Below, in pieces: positions 10,301-25,300 of a DNA stretch of 64,000 nucleotides. Below the pieces are notes generated by a model. It was not told the origin of the DNA and did not search any database. It saw only the letters and a list, made by a program, of their open reading frames with translations. How positions within the stretch are numbered: the stretch's first letter is position 1; every line of letters begins with the position of its first letter. Source of the DNA: Papilionanthe hookeriana x Papilionanthe teres. Lineage: Eukaryota; Streptophyta; Magnoliopsida; Asparagales; Orchidaceae. The position numbers and the translations under genes are program-made. Where the stretch lies: NCBI GenBank assembly GCA_022702705.1, contig CM040428.1, positions 101,319,805 to 101,383,804 of the forward strand, in the 5' to 3' direction.

Positions 10301-13300
10301 TCAGGAGGTGTTGTTTTCATACATCGGTAGTGTGTCCATGTTTCTAGTGGACCAGACTACCATTCTTCCGTTGGCGTACCTCGCTCATTTCTTCCTTGAG
10401 CGGATATCGCCAACTCTTTTTGGATTTTGGAGCCATCTGTTTAATCACCTTTAGACAGAGGAGTTCCGAAATCTTCAGAATTTTAAAGTAGGGTGGACCC
10501 CCAATATGTGTTGTAGGTTAGGAGCGGTGTATTAAAAACGAGTTCGATGCAAAATCGATCCCTCCAATCTTTGACCGGGTCCTACGTTTCATTCCTCTTT
10601 GAGTTTGACTTATTCTGAATGAGTTAAACTAAAACTTTTCTCTCAAAAGAATTCATTTAAACTCCAAACAAAACACAAAAGTTTAAGACAAAATTCACAT
10701 GAATAAATTCACAGGATGCTCAGTTCATAAGACATGTGTGTTAACTTGAGTGCATTCCCTGAAACTACAAGGCACGGGACATTACTGACTTCTAAAAATT
10801 CTTCAAATGACAGAGATGATGTTGTCACCGAAGTTGATCTTCTCGTTCAACAGATTCCTGCCCTGCGACAAGGCTGCTCGCTACCAAGGATCATTGATCA
10901 AGTTTGGAACCAGCTTTGACGAGGTCGAATTCATTCTCGGCAAGGCGCCCTATGTCTTCTTCAAGACAGCTACTCCAATAATAGAAGAGCTCGCAACCAA
11001 GTTTGACCTGAACTGCAAGCAAGAGTTCCCCGTACTCAGGAAGCCCAAGGTCGGGAAGACTTTTGCTAAGACCGTTGCTTTTACTCCCGTCAAGCCTATC
11101 ACCCCCGTGGAAAAGAGGGTTGTCACTGCCATAGCTACTAGATTCACAGTCACTGCACTAGATGTACCGCTAGCCAAAGGAAAACAGATTTTGAATGAGG
11201 AAGGATCACTAGATGCCTTTGCTCTGTCGTTGTCTGTGTTCGAGATTGGATCTAGCTCAAAGTCCGGTCAACTTACCCGAACACAACGCAAAAATATTAA
11301 CCACAAGATCTTAAAAGTCAAAAGGGCAAAAGCATTGAAAATTATTCCGAACGCAAAAATTTCTCAGTAGGAAGAAATTGGATGGGCTAAGACCGCACCT
11401 CTCCTTGCAGGAAGCAGGTTTCACCCATTGTTTGCCGCTCTGGAGAAGAGAGTGTTCATAAGATTGCTGCTTCATTACCGCCATCACCTCGCCGTCAGGT
11501 TGAAAAGAGAAAGAGACCTGAGCCCTTTTCCCAGATCTGTTGGGTGTTCGAAAAATTGGCCCGAGAGGAGCGTTGCTCCGCTGGATGGGGTGTGCTTTGT
11601 CGCCCCGAGTCTGAGCAAAGATACTAAAAAAAATGAACTCGTCCGCCAATTTCACAGATCTACTCAGGTGGGAAGAGCACCGCAGTCTCGTATTCCCGTT
11701 AAGCTTCACCTGGGAGGACGTTTAGATACTGCTGCTACCCATACAGTTACTGTTGCCGCCTCTTGGAAACCTGCAGAGCGCCGACCGATCCAGTCTCGCC
11801 TGGGTCCGAGGACACCACTTGCCACCACTATGGGAGATCCCCACAAAATGAACAATAACAAAAGATCACTAGTTACTGCATCTAGACCGCGCATTAGGGA
11901 CCACGACTTATCCCGGAGAGCCGAGGCCGCCAAAGAGACGTCTGGTCTCCGGACTTTGGTTCCGAATGATTATTTGTGGAGACCTAAGGTCGCTAGACTG
12001 GTGCCGCAATAGAGATCAGAAAGACGTCTACCCGCAAAGGATTCTAAGTCCGACGCCCCAATCTTTAGTGTTCTAGCCACCCCAGAGCCAGTGTTGATGG
12101 AAGGGTACAACAACAACCCCTAGTCGATCTCAAGATCATTAAAGGGAATTAAATTGAAGAAACATTGGAGAAGCTCAGGGCAGACATCACTAAGCTAGCA
12201 AAAGAACAACAAAGGAATATCAGTGATAAAGAATATGACTTGTCGGATCATATGGACGAAGATTTTGCAGAAATCCTTGTTGTTGAGACCAGTGCCTCAT
12301 CATCACTGCGTGATGCTCCATCACCCGTTGAGAAGAATACCGCTGAGGAGTGGCGACGAGTCGTTCAACAAAGAGATAAACAAATCAGACAAATGGAAAA
12401 GAAAATGAAGGAAATGATGGCCGTCATGGCCGCATTACAGAACAAGTCTCAGTCACTCAGGACAGCGCATTTAGAGGCGGAACAGCCAGAAATCATTCAT
12501 ATTGCAGATGTAAATAAATAGTCAACCCATAACACAATACCGGAAAAAGTCATCAAACAGATGGTTGAACAGCAAGTAAAAGAAGCCTTAGCTCAATCCA
12601 AAGGAGGAGCATTGATTCCAAAAGGTAGACCATACCTAGAGGAATTCGATGTGGGGTCATACCCGAAGGGCTTCGTACCACTACAATCAAAACAATTGAT
12701 GGAACAAGGAACGCTTGTCAGCATGTTGCACATTTCCTGGCAAGTTGCTGCAACGCTGGGAGTAGCGAAGCGCTCTTATTCCGCCAGTTTGTGAGCAGTC
12801 TCTCTGGAGTCGCTTTTGATTGATATGCAGAACTGCCTAATGGGTCAATAAAGACATTCACAGAGCTGGAGAACATGTTTGTCAAGAGGTTCGCTGGAGC
12901 TCAGCACCATATCACCATTGGTGATCTCGTGGTGGAACGACAGAAACCGACAGAAACTCTAGTGGGATACATTCTGCGATGAAGGACTCTAAGTATGAAG
13001 TGTGAGCCACAATTATAGGAGCAACATGCGATTGAGATCTTACTCAAAAGCATTCATGGTCCAATAACTTTCCTACTCAAGGGATTTACAATCAAAACCT
13101 TTGAAAAGCTACTCAGTAAAGCTGCAAGCCTGCAAGAGGAGGCTAAACAACTCGGATTCCTGGAGAAAGCTGACAAGTCAAAGCCCGTAAAGACATTCGA
13201 GAAGAGGTCTGGAACGGTGGCAGCAGTTGACAAAGGCAAGCAACCAATGCAGATTCAGGTAGAGCAGCCTCAGCAAGACTATCAACAATACCATCAATCA

Positions 13301-16300
13301 CAGCGTCAGCAGGGAACTTACCGCATAGACAGAGGGCAGGTCCATCCATGGCCGATCGGTTGAGCAAAGCCTACTCTTTCAAGGATGAGACAGTGGGGAA
13401 GATGTTCAGAAATTTGATCAAAAAGCCTGAGTTCAGGTTGCCAGAGCCGAAGAAACCGGATGAGGTCGATAAGAATGATCACCCTAGATATTGCCCATAT
13501 CATAGATTGCTTAGGCACACCATAGAGGGTTGTATTAGTTTCAAAGAATGGCTCGACAAGAACTTTAAGAATTGGAACATAACGATCCCGGAAGAATATT
13601 TGAAAAGAACCTGAAAAATGTTCTATCAATATGATTTCGGTCGATCCCAGCATTCTGATTGATTCCGATGCAACTGACAAAGGATAGAACGTCTCTTGAT
13701 TACTATTATACTACTTTTGTTGTATGGTATCAATGTTTGTCTATCCCTTCCCTCCCACCGCAATAAAATAAATAAAGAATTTATTTTTCAGAACTGTTTA
13801 ATGTTTGAAAAGCACGGTTAACAAAATGTCTAAAGCTCAACAGAAAGACAAACCGAGAAAGGAGTAATCCAAAATAAAAATTTCAGCATTGTGATAGAAA
13901 TTATGATTTCAGGGGAAAATAAAATTAATTCTCTAATGACTGAGTCCTTCACTTTAAAAATTTCGGACGGGGTCCTAAGTAAATTTTAGAATAAGTCAGT
14001 GTGATTATAATAAGAGTGATCGACTAAGGATATCACGAGACTTTTAATCTTCTGCCAAGTGATTGGGTCTTGACTTTCGAATGAGTTATAATATCTCAGA
14101 ATTTGTCTTAAGAAATATTTGAGAATTGTTAATCATGGAAGTTCAGAAATTCAAAATCTTTAAATTATGTTCTACCAGATATAATAATTCTCAGAAAACA
14201 AAATGAAGAAAAAAAATTAATAAAAAAAATCCCCTGAGAAGAAGCTTGAGGTGGGTATGAAATCAAAAATCGGTGTCTCAATTCAGAAGTTCAAAATTTT
14301 TAAAGCATACTTCACCAGATACAATAATTCTCTGTAAAAAAAAGATGAAAAAAAGAGGCTCCCTGGGAAAAAGCTTGAGGTTGAGCAATCAAAAATTGTT
14401 GTTTGAGTTCTCTCTTAATTAATAAAACTTGAAAGGTCTCTTATGAAAATTCTCCTAATATTATGCTCTAAAAAATAGTTAAGTGATCTTTTGTCTTTTG
14501 GTTGACTATTAAGAAATATCTTTAGGAAATAAAAAATATTTTAATCACACGATCATAAATTCTGAAATCTGCTTAAGCCCAGAAAGAAACAATTAAAGTA
14601 AAGAGCCTATGTTATTCGCAAATTAATGGAAATTCTACCCTGAAGTCATATCTTTCAATGCCAGAAAATTCTACTCCAACGTCAATTCGAATAATGTCAA
14701 AATGATTTCTCAAAGACAGTGTGAACATCTTTACAAAATCTGTGTTAAAGAAGCGACGACTGCTATGAACGGAGCTACAAAGTACAAGCCTTTCAAGCTA
14801 TGATGTCCTTAGAAATAGCTCATCTTTATGTGTACTTGAAAGAATACAATTCTGATAGTACCATAAGGAATGAGTTGTTTTTACACATACCTCCAGCCAA
14901 GGGATGGTACCTCAAGAAGTACTGTGCATCATGGTGTTTCAAAGATAATGTCTTGTCCTTAGAAGCACCAATGTCATATTTGTCTAGAACTGGATCCAAA
15001 TCCTAACAACAATGCAACCAAAGAAAACTCACAGATCATAAACATAGACCACATCAAAGCACAGCAAAAATTAAAATAAACTAAATGCCATATCAAATTA
15101 AATCAGATTCAAAATCAACATTTCAAACTTCAGATTTCGATCGGGTCAGGTTGACTCTCCTTGACCTATCACTAGCATCACTTCCCTCGGCATGAAGTTT
15201 CTTCCCACAGGAACTCTGGATCCTATTTTCCGCACAGAAGACGCTAGCTAGCTCTATCTACATAGAACCACGCTCTTTTATGCCTTTTTGTCCGGTGTGA
15301 ATGAGAGTTGGCTAGTTCTATTAGAACTGCATCTCTTTTCACACGAACATTTCTTCGATCAACCATTGAGTTGGAAATGAGTCCCTTCATGCTATTTCTC
15401 GGTCTGATTTCTTCCTACAAACATTTCCACGCGGCATAAATTTTAACAAATTCCACATAAAATTTACACAAAATTCAATATCTATATCACGAATCACTGT
15501 ACTCGCAAGTTCTGCAGATTTCATCGTCATCAAAAATTTCACATCAATCTCTGCAAGATTCTACAATCAACTCTACAAGTCTCTGCACTCACAAACCTCC
15601 GCAAATCACTGCATTCACAACCTCAACAAATCATTTACAAATCTCCACAAATTTTCACAATCTCTGCATTCACAAACTTTTGCAAATCTCTGTATTTACA
15701 TTTCTTAGCAAATATCAACAATTTTACAACTTCACAAGTCTCCAAGTCGCTGCAAATCTACATAATTCCGTAGTACCTCTGCACCCTCATAAACTCTCGT
15801 GAATTTCACAAAATCGTTATCCACAATCACCACAATTTCATAAATTCCACCACTTCACGACTTCTACAAATTGTCATTCCTCCCACTTTGCAGGCTCTGC
15901 ACTTCCACACTTCAGCAATCTCAACACTCAGCACATTTGGGGATACGTAGGATCCTAATCCTTTCTCAGCACTCAGCACTCAGCACTCAGCACTCAGCAC
16001 TTGGGATAGACATAGTCTTAATCCTTCTCAGCACTCAGAACTCAGCACTCAGCACATTTGGGATAGGTTCATCCTAATCCTTCTCAGCACTTAGCACATT
16101 TGGGATAGGTTCAATCCATTTGGGATAGGTTCAATCCTAATCCTTTCTCAGCACTCAGCACTCAGCACATTTGGGAAAGGTTAAATCCTAGTCCTCTCAA
16201 CACTCAACACTCAACACTCAGCACTCAGTATATTTGAGATAGGTTAAATCCTAATCTTTTCTCAGCACATTTGGGGATAGACTCTGTCTTATTCTTTCTC

Positions 16301-19300
16301 AGCACATTTAGATAGGTTCAATCATAATCCTTTTTCAGTACTCGGCACTCAGCACATTCGAGACAGGTTTAATCCTAATTCTTTCTCAATACCACTTACA
16401 ACCACAACACTCCTTACAATCATAGCAATCTCTGCAAGAGAACAAAGAAACACAAACATCACAAACAATTAAACCAAACAACACATCATATTGCAAATTC
16501 TTTCATCCCCAGCAGAAACTTTTAAAGATCTTCAATGCGCTCTTGACCGTGGGTTGGGAATTCCCTAGTTGTAAGTTCCAGTTCAAAACTAATTTTGACT
16601 CTGGTTCGATTTGTTCTGAGTATGCCACGCTTACACAGTTCTCTTGGTCGTGTTGGTTGCTTCGGTCAACACCAATACGCGCGGTATGCATGTCCTGCAC
16701 ACCACACCTATTGGGGGTCCTTTTGTTGACCTCGTTTTAGTGAGGTCCTAGCTTTCTTCGCATTAGACCCTAGAATATAGTCGTAGAAGTTCCTTATTGA
16801 CCATCCTAGCGGACTAGTAATGGAGCCCACCTTCCATATAGCTTCGAGCCACTTCTTGACCCATTTTTGTGAGATCTCGCATGAGTAGTCCCAAGCACTC
16901 AACTTTTAGTTGCAAGGGATAAGGACCTACATGTAGAGAGCCCAAAAAATGAGTTCCCATAGGATCATACGGTCTTAGGTGAGAGCCCATCAACCTAACC
17001 CACAGTGTAGGCTTCTTAAATCTTGATACACACCCTATATGAGAGTTTATTCATCTAATCCTCAAATGCACAGTGAAGCTAGACACTCGATCCTAATTCA
17101 CAAACTGCTTAGGATACTAGACATGAGGATGCACCGAGATAGGGTTCACACTTCCTTAATTAAATCAATTGTAAAATTCCCAACATGACTTAACTTACAG
17201 TGAAACCCAATGCACCGGGATTTGAGCTTGAACCTTATGTTCAGATCCCCCTAGCAATTGGGGACATTTGTTTTGCCACATATAGATCATCGAACTTGCG
17301 TAAGTCTGAGGTCTGGGTGGCTAGGGCGATGATAATATTGCTAATGTGTGTGAAACGATGGATACAATGTGAGAATATTTAGAATGGTATCTCCTACCTC
17401 AAAAGACTTTTAATAAATGAGAGGAAACGGCCAATGATATTATTCGCCGACTCTTGGTGAGATTGTTTTCCCCGAATATCTTAGGTCGTCAGTAGTCCTA
17501 GCACGATTAGAGTGACTAGCCTGTGGACTTCATTACTTTACAAAGTACTTGCAAAAATAAAACAAAAATCTTTTTTCATCATTATGAGAACTCGCATAAA
17601 AAACTTAAACAACTTTTGCATAAAAATCAAACAATTTTTCTTATAAAAACATAAAGATCCATGGTTAAGTCACTTGGAGTGAGGTTAAGGACTGCCCTCT
17701 GTAGATCGTCGGGTTGGTAACTCTTGTCCAAGGTCGGGTAGCACACAACCCAGCTCTGAGCCCCCACATTTACTGATGTCTTACACTCAATTTCGGTTTT
17801 CCATACGTGACTGTAAGTTTTACTTGTGATTTCTAAGACTCGTTTTTCTGACTTTCGTACTAGTTTTTCTCGTTTTACTGAATTTCCCTGCAAGTTTATT
17901 CAAATCCTCTGCGAATCATACTATGCTTGAAATACAATTCAGACAACAGTAGCAGATGCCTAGGTACGCTTTACAGTTTATTTATAGCATTTTTACTTGA
18001 CTGCACTTCACTTTTTAGCACATTTTATTTACGTGCAATTTATTTACTCTGCGTGCAAGACAAAACAAAATCAAAACCCAAAACATTGAAACACATTTGA
18101 CAAAACCATTTGAACCTTAGAGATTAGGGCTGCAACTGCAACAAAAAGAACTCGGAGCTAAATGCGTGGGCAGCACAACGAGGAGTTTGGAGCACACACC
18201 GTAGGCAACGCGATGAGGACCTGCAGAAGGACATCTTCGAGCAAACATGTCTACAATAGCAAAACTCTTTCATAGTCTAAATAACAACTTATAGGACTTC
18301 GAGGTTCACTTTTCCCTCAGGCTTCCATGCAATCGTGTTGTGCGGCTTAAGTCCTAACTCGCTTTATGTCCCGAGGTTGTCGTACGGTACGACGTAAACC
18401 CTCTTTGCTCTACGGGCTACGTGCATAATCAGGTATTATGCAATTGTATGTCCCAAATAATAAAATTGACAGGATTGAAATACTTAAATAACATTATCTC
18501 CAAAATACAGCCACATAGTAGAGTTTGGGAAGTCACCGAGGGTTCTCCTCAGGATCTCTGACGTCTCATACCTTTTCCTTTCTTTGGACTCCTGAAAATA
18601 ACTGTTCCCACATTTGAGTCACTCCCACTTGATTTTCCACGTCATACCGTGAAAACCTAAACTTTGAGATTCATGAAAACAGAACCACCGATCATTATCG
18701 AGAGTTTTCTCAAGTGACTTCGGTCATTCAAAATGTAATTAACTATAGGGGTTTGCCTTTATAGGGAACTTGGAACTCAGGTAAAATAAACCCTACCTAA
18801 TCTTTATATTAGGAAGGGGAACTTGTCGGTCATATATAAAAGATTCGCAGACCAAACAGATGTCACAAATCTCTTAGTTCGTATGATTGGGACCGCCGCC
18901 GCAGGATATACTCATCTTTCGAGAAAGTGTATCACTCGTGGTATCGGGCACGATTATGCAAACTGTTGGGTAAATGAGATCCAGACGGTCTCATCTTTTA
19001 AACTTAGAATAAATTATTTTCAAAACTATTTTTAAAAATTATATACCTTTATATACTAAATTAAATCATTCGAAACCTTTCAAAAAAAAACTGGCCGACA
19101 GACGCTTCTTCCTTTGATTGGTTAGGGCGCGAGCCCTCCTGCACACGCACAAAACTCATTAAAAACCTTTTGTCTTCTTCTTCATTTGATACCAAGCACC
19201 AAGAATCATCTGCCTTCACCTCCTTCCCAAACCGTAACTCGTCGACGCAATCCATCAAACCCAAACCCGATCATCTTCTCAATGTGGCTCGTGAGAAGAT

Positions 19301-22300
19301 GAACTCTCTACTGCAAGCACTCAAGGTTTGTCTTCTTCCCATCGTCAGTATTGCACGCGTCAAGACAACCCTAGCCTTCGACCACCTTGTCTCCTCTTTC
19401 AAGTCGTTCGAATATCACATATGTAGGTAATCCATCAATCCTTCAGCTGCCTTTCCCGATCTCCCTTCCTTTCTTCTTAAAAGTTCCTTTTGCTCGGTAC
19501 AACTTCTCCGAGTACGACTCTCCTCTGCTCGATATGACTCTTAGGATTATAACGCTATAACATTAAAAAATATTGGACATTACATAAATGATTCAAATAA
19601 ACACTTTGCATCTCACCTTGACTTCATGCACTTATTTTTTGCTCAGCCATTTCTAGGTAAATACCATTATTGTACTCATATCATTATCTAATTAATATAG
19701 TTTAATTAAAAAACTCATTATTCAAGCTCTCATTTTTTAGCCTAAGCCTCATTCCCTAATATTTAGTTTTGTCATATTTCTACTCATTGTCTAATAGCAA
19801 CTTTCTTGGAATCTCCACCTAAAGCCCAACTCAACCACGTTTCTCCATATCCTCCACTTTTAAGGCCCAATAATCAGTTTCTATCCTAATTTATCCTACT
19901 ATTGACGATAAACAAATAGTTTCATCTCCAGTGTTCCAATCTCCAATCTCAACCACTTTAAACCTTCACATTTAATTCGTTGTGCAACCCAAAAAGCATT
20001 TCTTTCATTGCTCGAGCAGTCTGAGACATGCATTAGTACACTAACTTTGGCACTCAGCATCATCCATTTACTCTTTAACCAAGCCCAACGATCACATGAT
20101 GAATCATAGTTAAAGAGGCAACCAAATTATTGATACTTGAGCAAGCACGCCTCATGGCATGTCTGCATACAAACAAATTACTTGCGTTGTCCAAAAAAAC
20201 TGTCGTCACGGACACTAACTAGCTAGCCAAAAGGTGGTCAATTTAATTTTTCCAAAGACTAGAACATTTAGGGTTTGTTTTGTGGCGAGAGAAACTAGGA
20301 TCAGGAAAGCTATATTTTATTACATAGGTAAGCATTCGTGTGTACAACGATCGCACGACGCCTACCTTTGCATAACACAAACCAAACAAAATTATTAATC
20401 TATTTATTTGAAGATGAGATGTCTAAGTTCAAAGGCACGCGCATCCATGTTAAGTTCAAAGGCATGCGCATCCATGTTGACCATGACTAAACAATCTACA
20501 ATTATGCCCCGAAAGTAATAATAAAGAAATTGCTTGAGTAAAATACGGTAAAAACATTCATTAGTGTTTAGTATCACCAATATAAAAATGGAAAAGATAA
20601 AATTTAACAAAACATTATAATTATTTGAAGATGAGGTGCCTAAGTTCAAAGACCACTCACATCCATCTTGTCCATGCCTGGCAACCTAAAATGATGCACA
20701 TAAAGTACTAATAAAAAAATTGCACAACTAAAACACAGGGAAAAAATCATTAGTGTTTAGTATCACCAATGTAAAAATGGAAAAGATAACGGTTAATGGA
20801 ATATTCTAATTCACTATCTATTTGCAGATATTTCAGCAATAAATAGGCTGCATGTGTGAAAGCCCTTAAGTAGATTGAAGATGAACTCTTAAACATCGAG
20901 ATGTCTTTTGGTGTAACGGTTGGAGTTTCATCAAAAAATCTAAAGTTAAGCGTGCTCGCATGGAAGAACTCCTAGGTTGGGTGACCTCCTAGGAAGTTAC
21001 ACCAACGGGGCAAAAAGATGAGGTCATTAGGCCAAAGTGGACAGTATCTCGATGGGTGAGATTTTGGGTTGTTAAAAATGGTAACAGAGCATTAAACCAA
21101 CCGAAAGATAGAAATTAAGGGTCCGTTTGGTTCAGTTACATTTTTCATTGCAACTAGATTACATTACTTCCGAGAAGCAGTATGTGGAAGCAATTGCAGA
21201 AATCTCATTGTTCGTTTAGTTATAGTATGGTAAAACATATTGTGAGTAGCCTTTTCCGTAAAAATGACTAGCATCGCCTCGTTTATTAAAAGCTGTTTGA
21301 AATTTTTTATTTATTTATATGATATACGAGTTTGCTAGAATACAATGTTTTTTAAAAATTTTATGTTTTACATATTAAAAATAATAAATATAAATTTTTT
21401 TTTTTAGTTTAACGCCAAAATTTTGCTTTTTTATTTTTTTAACACTCAAATCTTATCATATAAAAATTACCATCATCAATAACTTTTTTAAAGATTAAAC
21501 ATATATTTTTATGCATAAGTAAAACGGTATTAATAAAATTATTAAAATTTCAGTGATAGATACATAAAAACATATAGATTGTGCAGAGCATGTATGTAAA
21601 ATTTTTTCATAATTGAAATCATATATTTAAAGCTATTAATATATTTAAAGCTATTAACAATTGCATAAAAATGTATGTTTAAAGCTTGATATATTTAAAG
21701 CTATTAATTGAATATTTCATATATATATATATTATGTACATATTTTTATATATCTTCGTATTTTAAAAGTATTAAATTTTTGAGTTTTAAATCATCTAAT
21801 TACACAAGATTTGAAACAAAAAACATGAAGATAACGATTGCATATCCCAAAAAGTCATAAAGTCTTTCAGATGTACATTGAGTCCTCTCAAGCAATGCTA
21901 AGAATAATACAAATGAAAAAGAACTGTAAGACTATTACAACAATAACTAACACGATAATAATGTTTAGTTTAGTTTTAAGTTCCTGTAGCTCCTGTGTCA
22001 CACATTCTTCTGGTGAAGTCGTCAACTCCCTAGCAACGGGCCCCTAAGAATCCGGTAGACTGTCCGCCCATCGGAAGAAACCGCATTCGTTGTGAAAAGT
22101 TCCGAGGGCAACGAATGAACTTTCGGCGAAAGCTCATGCGGTTGTACGTGATGTGAAAAGTGATGTCCTGAGGCCACGATGACATAAGACTTCGGCGAGA
22201 GGTGAGCCGACATAGTGGAACTCATTTCTTCCTAAAATGCAAGCCGAATATATAACTTAATTACGATGATTACCAATCGCTCAAACAAAATAATAATCAT

Positions 22301-25300
22301 CGATGCCGGATAAAAGAAATACATTATTCTTACGGACCGCTTAATGTGAATAAATATGCTCAACATAATGTAAATCTCTATTTCAAAACAAAAAATAACC
22401 TTAACATCATCAACTTAATTCTCCTCATCAGAACCACTCTCCAACTAATGAGCTAGTAATCTCCTCTCGAAGGGCTGCCATTTCGTTCGCACCCTCTCCA
22501 TTTTTCGTGCAAATTGGGGCACTGTCGTTCTCCTCCCGTGACAGAGATTGGTCATCAAGGTCTTCATAACCTTCGACTGTAACTACCTCGTCATTGAGAT
22601 CGACACGCTCGAAATCAACATCGCCTCGAGTTGGATGCCACCTAATATAGCTGCGTAGAGGCCATAGTTCCTAACACTATCCGCACCTCGTTTGAGAAAC
22701 GTATAAGCGTGGCATATCTCGGCATGACTCATTTCTTCTTCCAAACTCCAAACGTCCTCTCAATTACGCCTCGCAAGGATGAATGTCTTTTATTAAACAC
22801 CTCTTTTCTACTTCGTACGATTACTCGCTTCTCGAAATCCTGAATATGATACTCTGTGTCGGATAGGGTTTAACGTACCTCTCCGTACGTATCCAAGCAT
22901 CGACCAAATAATACTTTCCTATAATACTTATAAAATTAGCAGCGTATGTGAAAAAAATATCTACTTTTCATATTACAAATGGAACTTACCATGCGGTAGG
23001 TGAGTGAAATTGTACTTCGGATTTCTCGTTGCAATTTTAAAAATCCTCGCTATCATGTGCTGCTGCCTCCCATCCAAACGCCAACGCAAATGTAAAACAC
23101 ATGTTGAAATCACAAACCGCCATTATATTCCGAGTTGTCCTCCCGTAACGGCCGATAAATGCAACTTTCTCGTTATCCCAAGACTACGACGCATGAACGT
23201 GCGTTCCATCGATCGCGCCAATGCAACCCTTTATATACAATGTAAATCATTTCAATATGCAATCAATTAATATGTGTTTGCAGTATACAAGTGTACCTTG
23301 AAATATGGCATATATCGGTCATCGTTGCAAATCTCTATCGGCGTCCTCGTAAAAGTTAGATCGGTTGATTTTATTATGGCTATGCTAGATTAACAAGAGA
23401 ACTCAATCCAACCGAGAAATATTTGCTTATTGTTTTGGACGAGTGTTGGAAGCGTTCCACGGCTCCCCGCATAGACTCGTTTTGTGATAAGTATGTAAAG
23501 TGTTATGCTCAGTACTTCACGGGATGTTGTCCAGAAGACCCGTTGAGTCTATGAGATGTTGTTAGATCCGTTAAAAGATCATCGAAAACTTCTTGGGACA
23601 TGCGCAAGATGTTTCGAAATCTCGTTGCGTGTCCCGAAAGCATTTCTACCATCCATTTGTCCCCAATCCGAGATGATGTGTAACGGGGTTCACGATCGAC
23701 GTACGTATTATAGTATCGCACCGCATATTTACCGTCGCATTTCGCCGTCGGCGTCGAACTTCCTCTGGGTCCATGACGATATAAACTGCCTATTACAATT
23801 AAACCAAATGAAGGTCTTTTCAAAAAATATAAATGGACTACAAGAAGCACATGAATGAACTATACTTGAAAAATATAAAGCTTAAACATTAGTTCAATCT
23901 AATAAAAATTGTCCAAACAAATACATGACTGGTAGTTCAATCTAGTATATGCAATAAATTTAAGCAGTGCGACATAAAATCAAATTGTGCGACGGTTATA
24001 ATAATATCGAATGTATTCTACTCGTCGCTCTTTACTCAACGCAGTAAAGAATTCTCGATGCAAGGAATCACGGAAGAGGTCGACAGTAAAGTAGAAAAGG
24101 TCACGATCCCCAGTAAAGTCTGGATCGTCCTCAAGAAGCCTAACGACCTCATGTACGTCGCTTTTCTGAACTCTGTGCGGGGCATCATTAGATGGGTCCA
24201 CTAGTGTATGATAGTCGGTCTCTCATCAGATGCAACGACACTCTTTCTCTTTTGTCCGTTCGAGGCGCTTTGTACGGTTTGTTGATCGGATTTCGCTTGC
24301 TTCGTAGATGCGGATCTCTGTCGAATCGTTTGATAATTCAACGGCCGGATGTTCAGGGGTAGTTCCAAAATTCTCCGGCTAGGTACGTGCATATTTCCCC
24401 GTAAGCTTACCACCTCACTAAACATCCCGTCGAGCTTCGTCCTCCGATCTCGGTTCTATCCCAACTGATTTGAACTTTTTCGCCGAAGGAAAAATCTGTA
24501 AAATATAATGAAATTTTATTTGAAGGCCCCCTAAATAAAAATGATTAACATTACAAATATTAATTTAATAATATCTTACCGCAAGTCTTTCGATCCACTA
24601 TGCTTCAGAAGACGATTGTTCGCTTCAACGGATCCTGACCTAGCCGATCGATCCTCGGTTTTAAATCCTTCCAAAGTTTCCACTCTTTCGAGTTGGTCCT
24701 ATTTATTTTTTAGTCGTAGCTCGTCATAATCCCCGCCTGCGACCTCCCTAAAATTTGTAATAATGTTTTACCACATCTTTGCTAAAAAAGAATTCGCCTA
24801 TTCCCTTTTCGACTTCCGCTATGCACAACTTCGCGAATATTATTTTTATATCCTTCTCCCAAAGTCACAGAAAGAAGAACTTATTTGTTCTTATTAATCA
24901 TACTATGAATAGGACAAATATTAGCTTATATCTTCACTCATACTAAGCATTGACGGATATAAATCGTAATTAACCAAATAATACAAGTAAGTACGTAAAA
25001 GAGAACAATTTACGTGGTTCGATCAACCGACCTACATCCACGGGAAAGAAATGATATTTCTTTATTGTTGGAATAGAGAACATGTACATAGCATTTCAAA
25101 GTACCATAAACACTCAAGTCCAATTTACCTAAAGTCACACACTAATTATACCAGATGTTACAGAATATATGGAGATACCATTTCCAATGCAACAAGAACT
25201 CCATATACCAACTTTCATATAACATGTGTTCCACATAAATGAATTTCTTTCAGTGGGTCGACCTTAAGGTTACCTTTAAGTATGCAAAATACAAAAAACT

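Larger units (their letters stand above)
7893..19100 (+). mobile_element. Full-length Ty3/gypsy-like LTR element, gag only, about 11.2 kb
   Basis: Two long direct repeats (7893-10260 and 16724-19100) start TGTTGACCTC and end CGACA or TGACA. The flanks gacgt (7888-7892) and gacgc (19101-19105) are a target duplication with one difference. The internal 6.5 kb holds a primer-site-like segment, unknown ORFs, a decayed gag and a minisatellite. No protease, reverse transcriptase or integrase was seen, so it is a non-autonomous element that would have needed proteins in trans. It lies in the 20-kb PEF intron in the opposite orientation to the gene. Confidence 0.9.

Noticed and set aside
11311..11933. 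Minus-strand frames in the 11.2-kb element
   Set aside because: They are antisense shadows of the plus-strand upstream ORFs and have no recognisable domains.
15967..16000. CAGCACT repeats as a CRISPR-like array
   Set aside because: The units are contiguous or irregular, lack unique spacers of constant length, and lie in a plant retroelement.
19170..19430. Possible first exon of a host gene with Ser-rich leader
   Set aside because: It begins with TTG, has no recognisable protein match, and lies inside a PEF intron. The C/T-rich flank alone is not enough evidence.
20943..20997. Genuine 5S rRNA gene
   Set aside because: Only the internal promoter portion matches. The 5' and 3' ends of 5S rRNA are missing and the segment lies within an LTR.
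23509..23858. Overlapping open frames on both strands at the Harbinger locus as two host genes
   Set aside because: The minus frame is the N-terminal part of the Harbinger transposase. The plus frame (23556-23858) is only its shadow.
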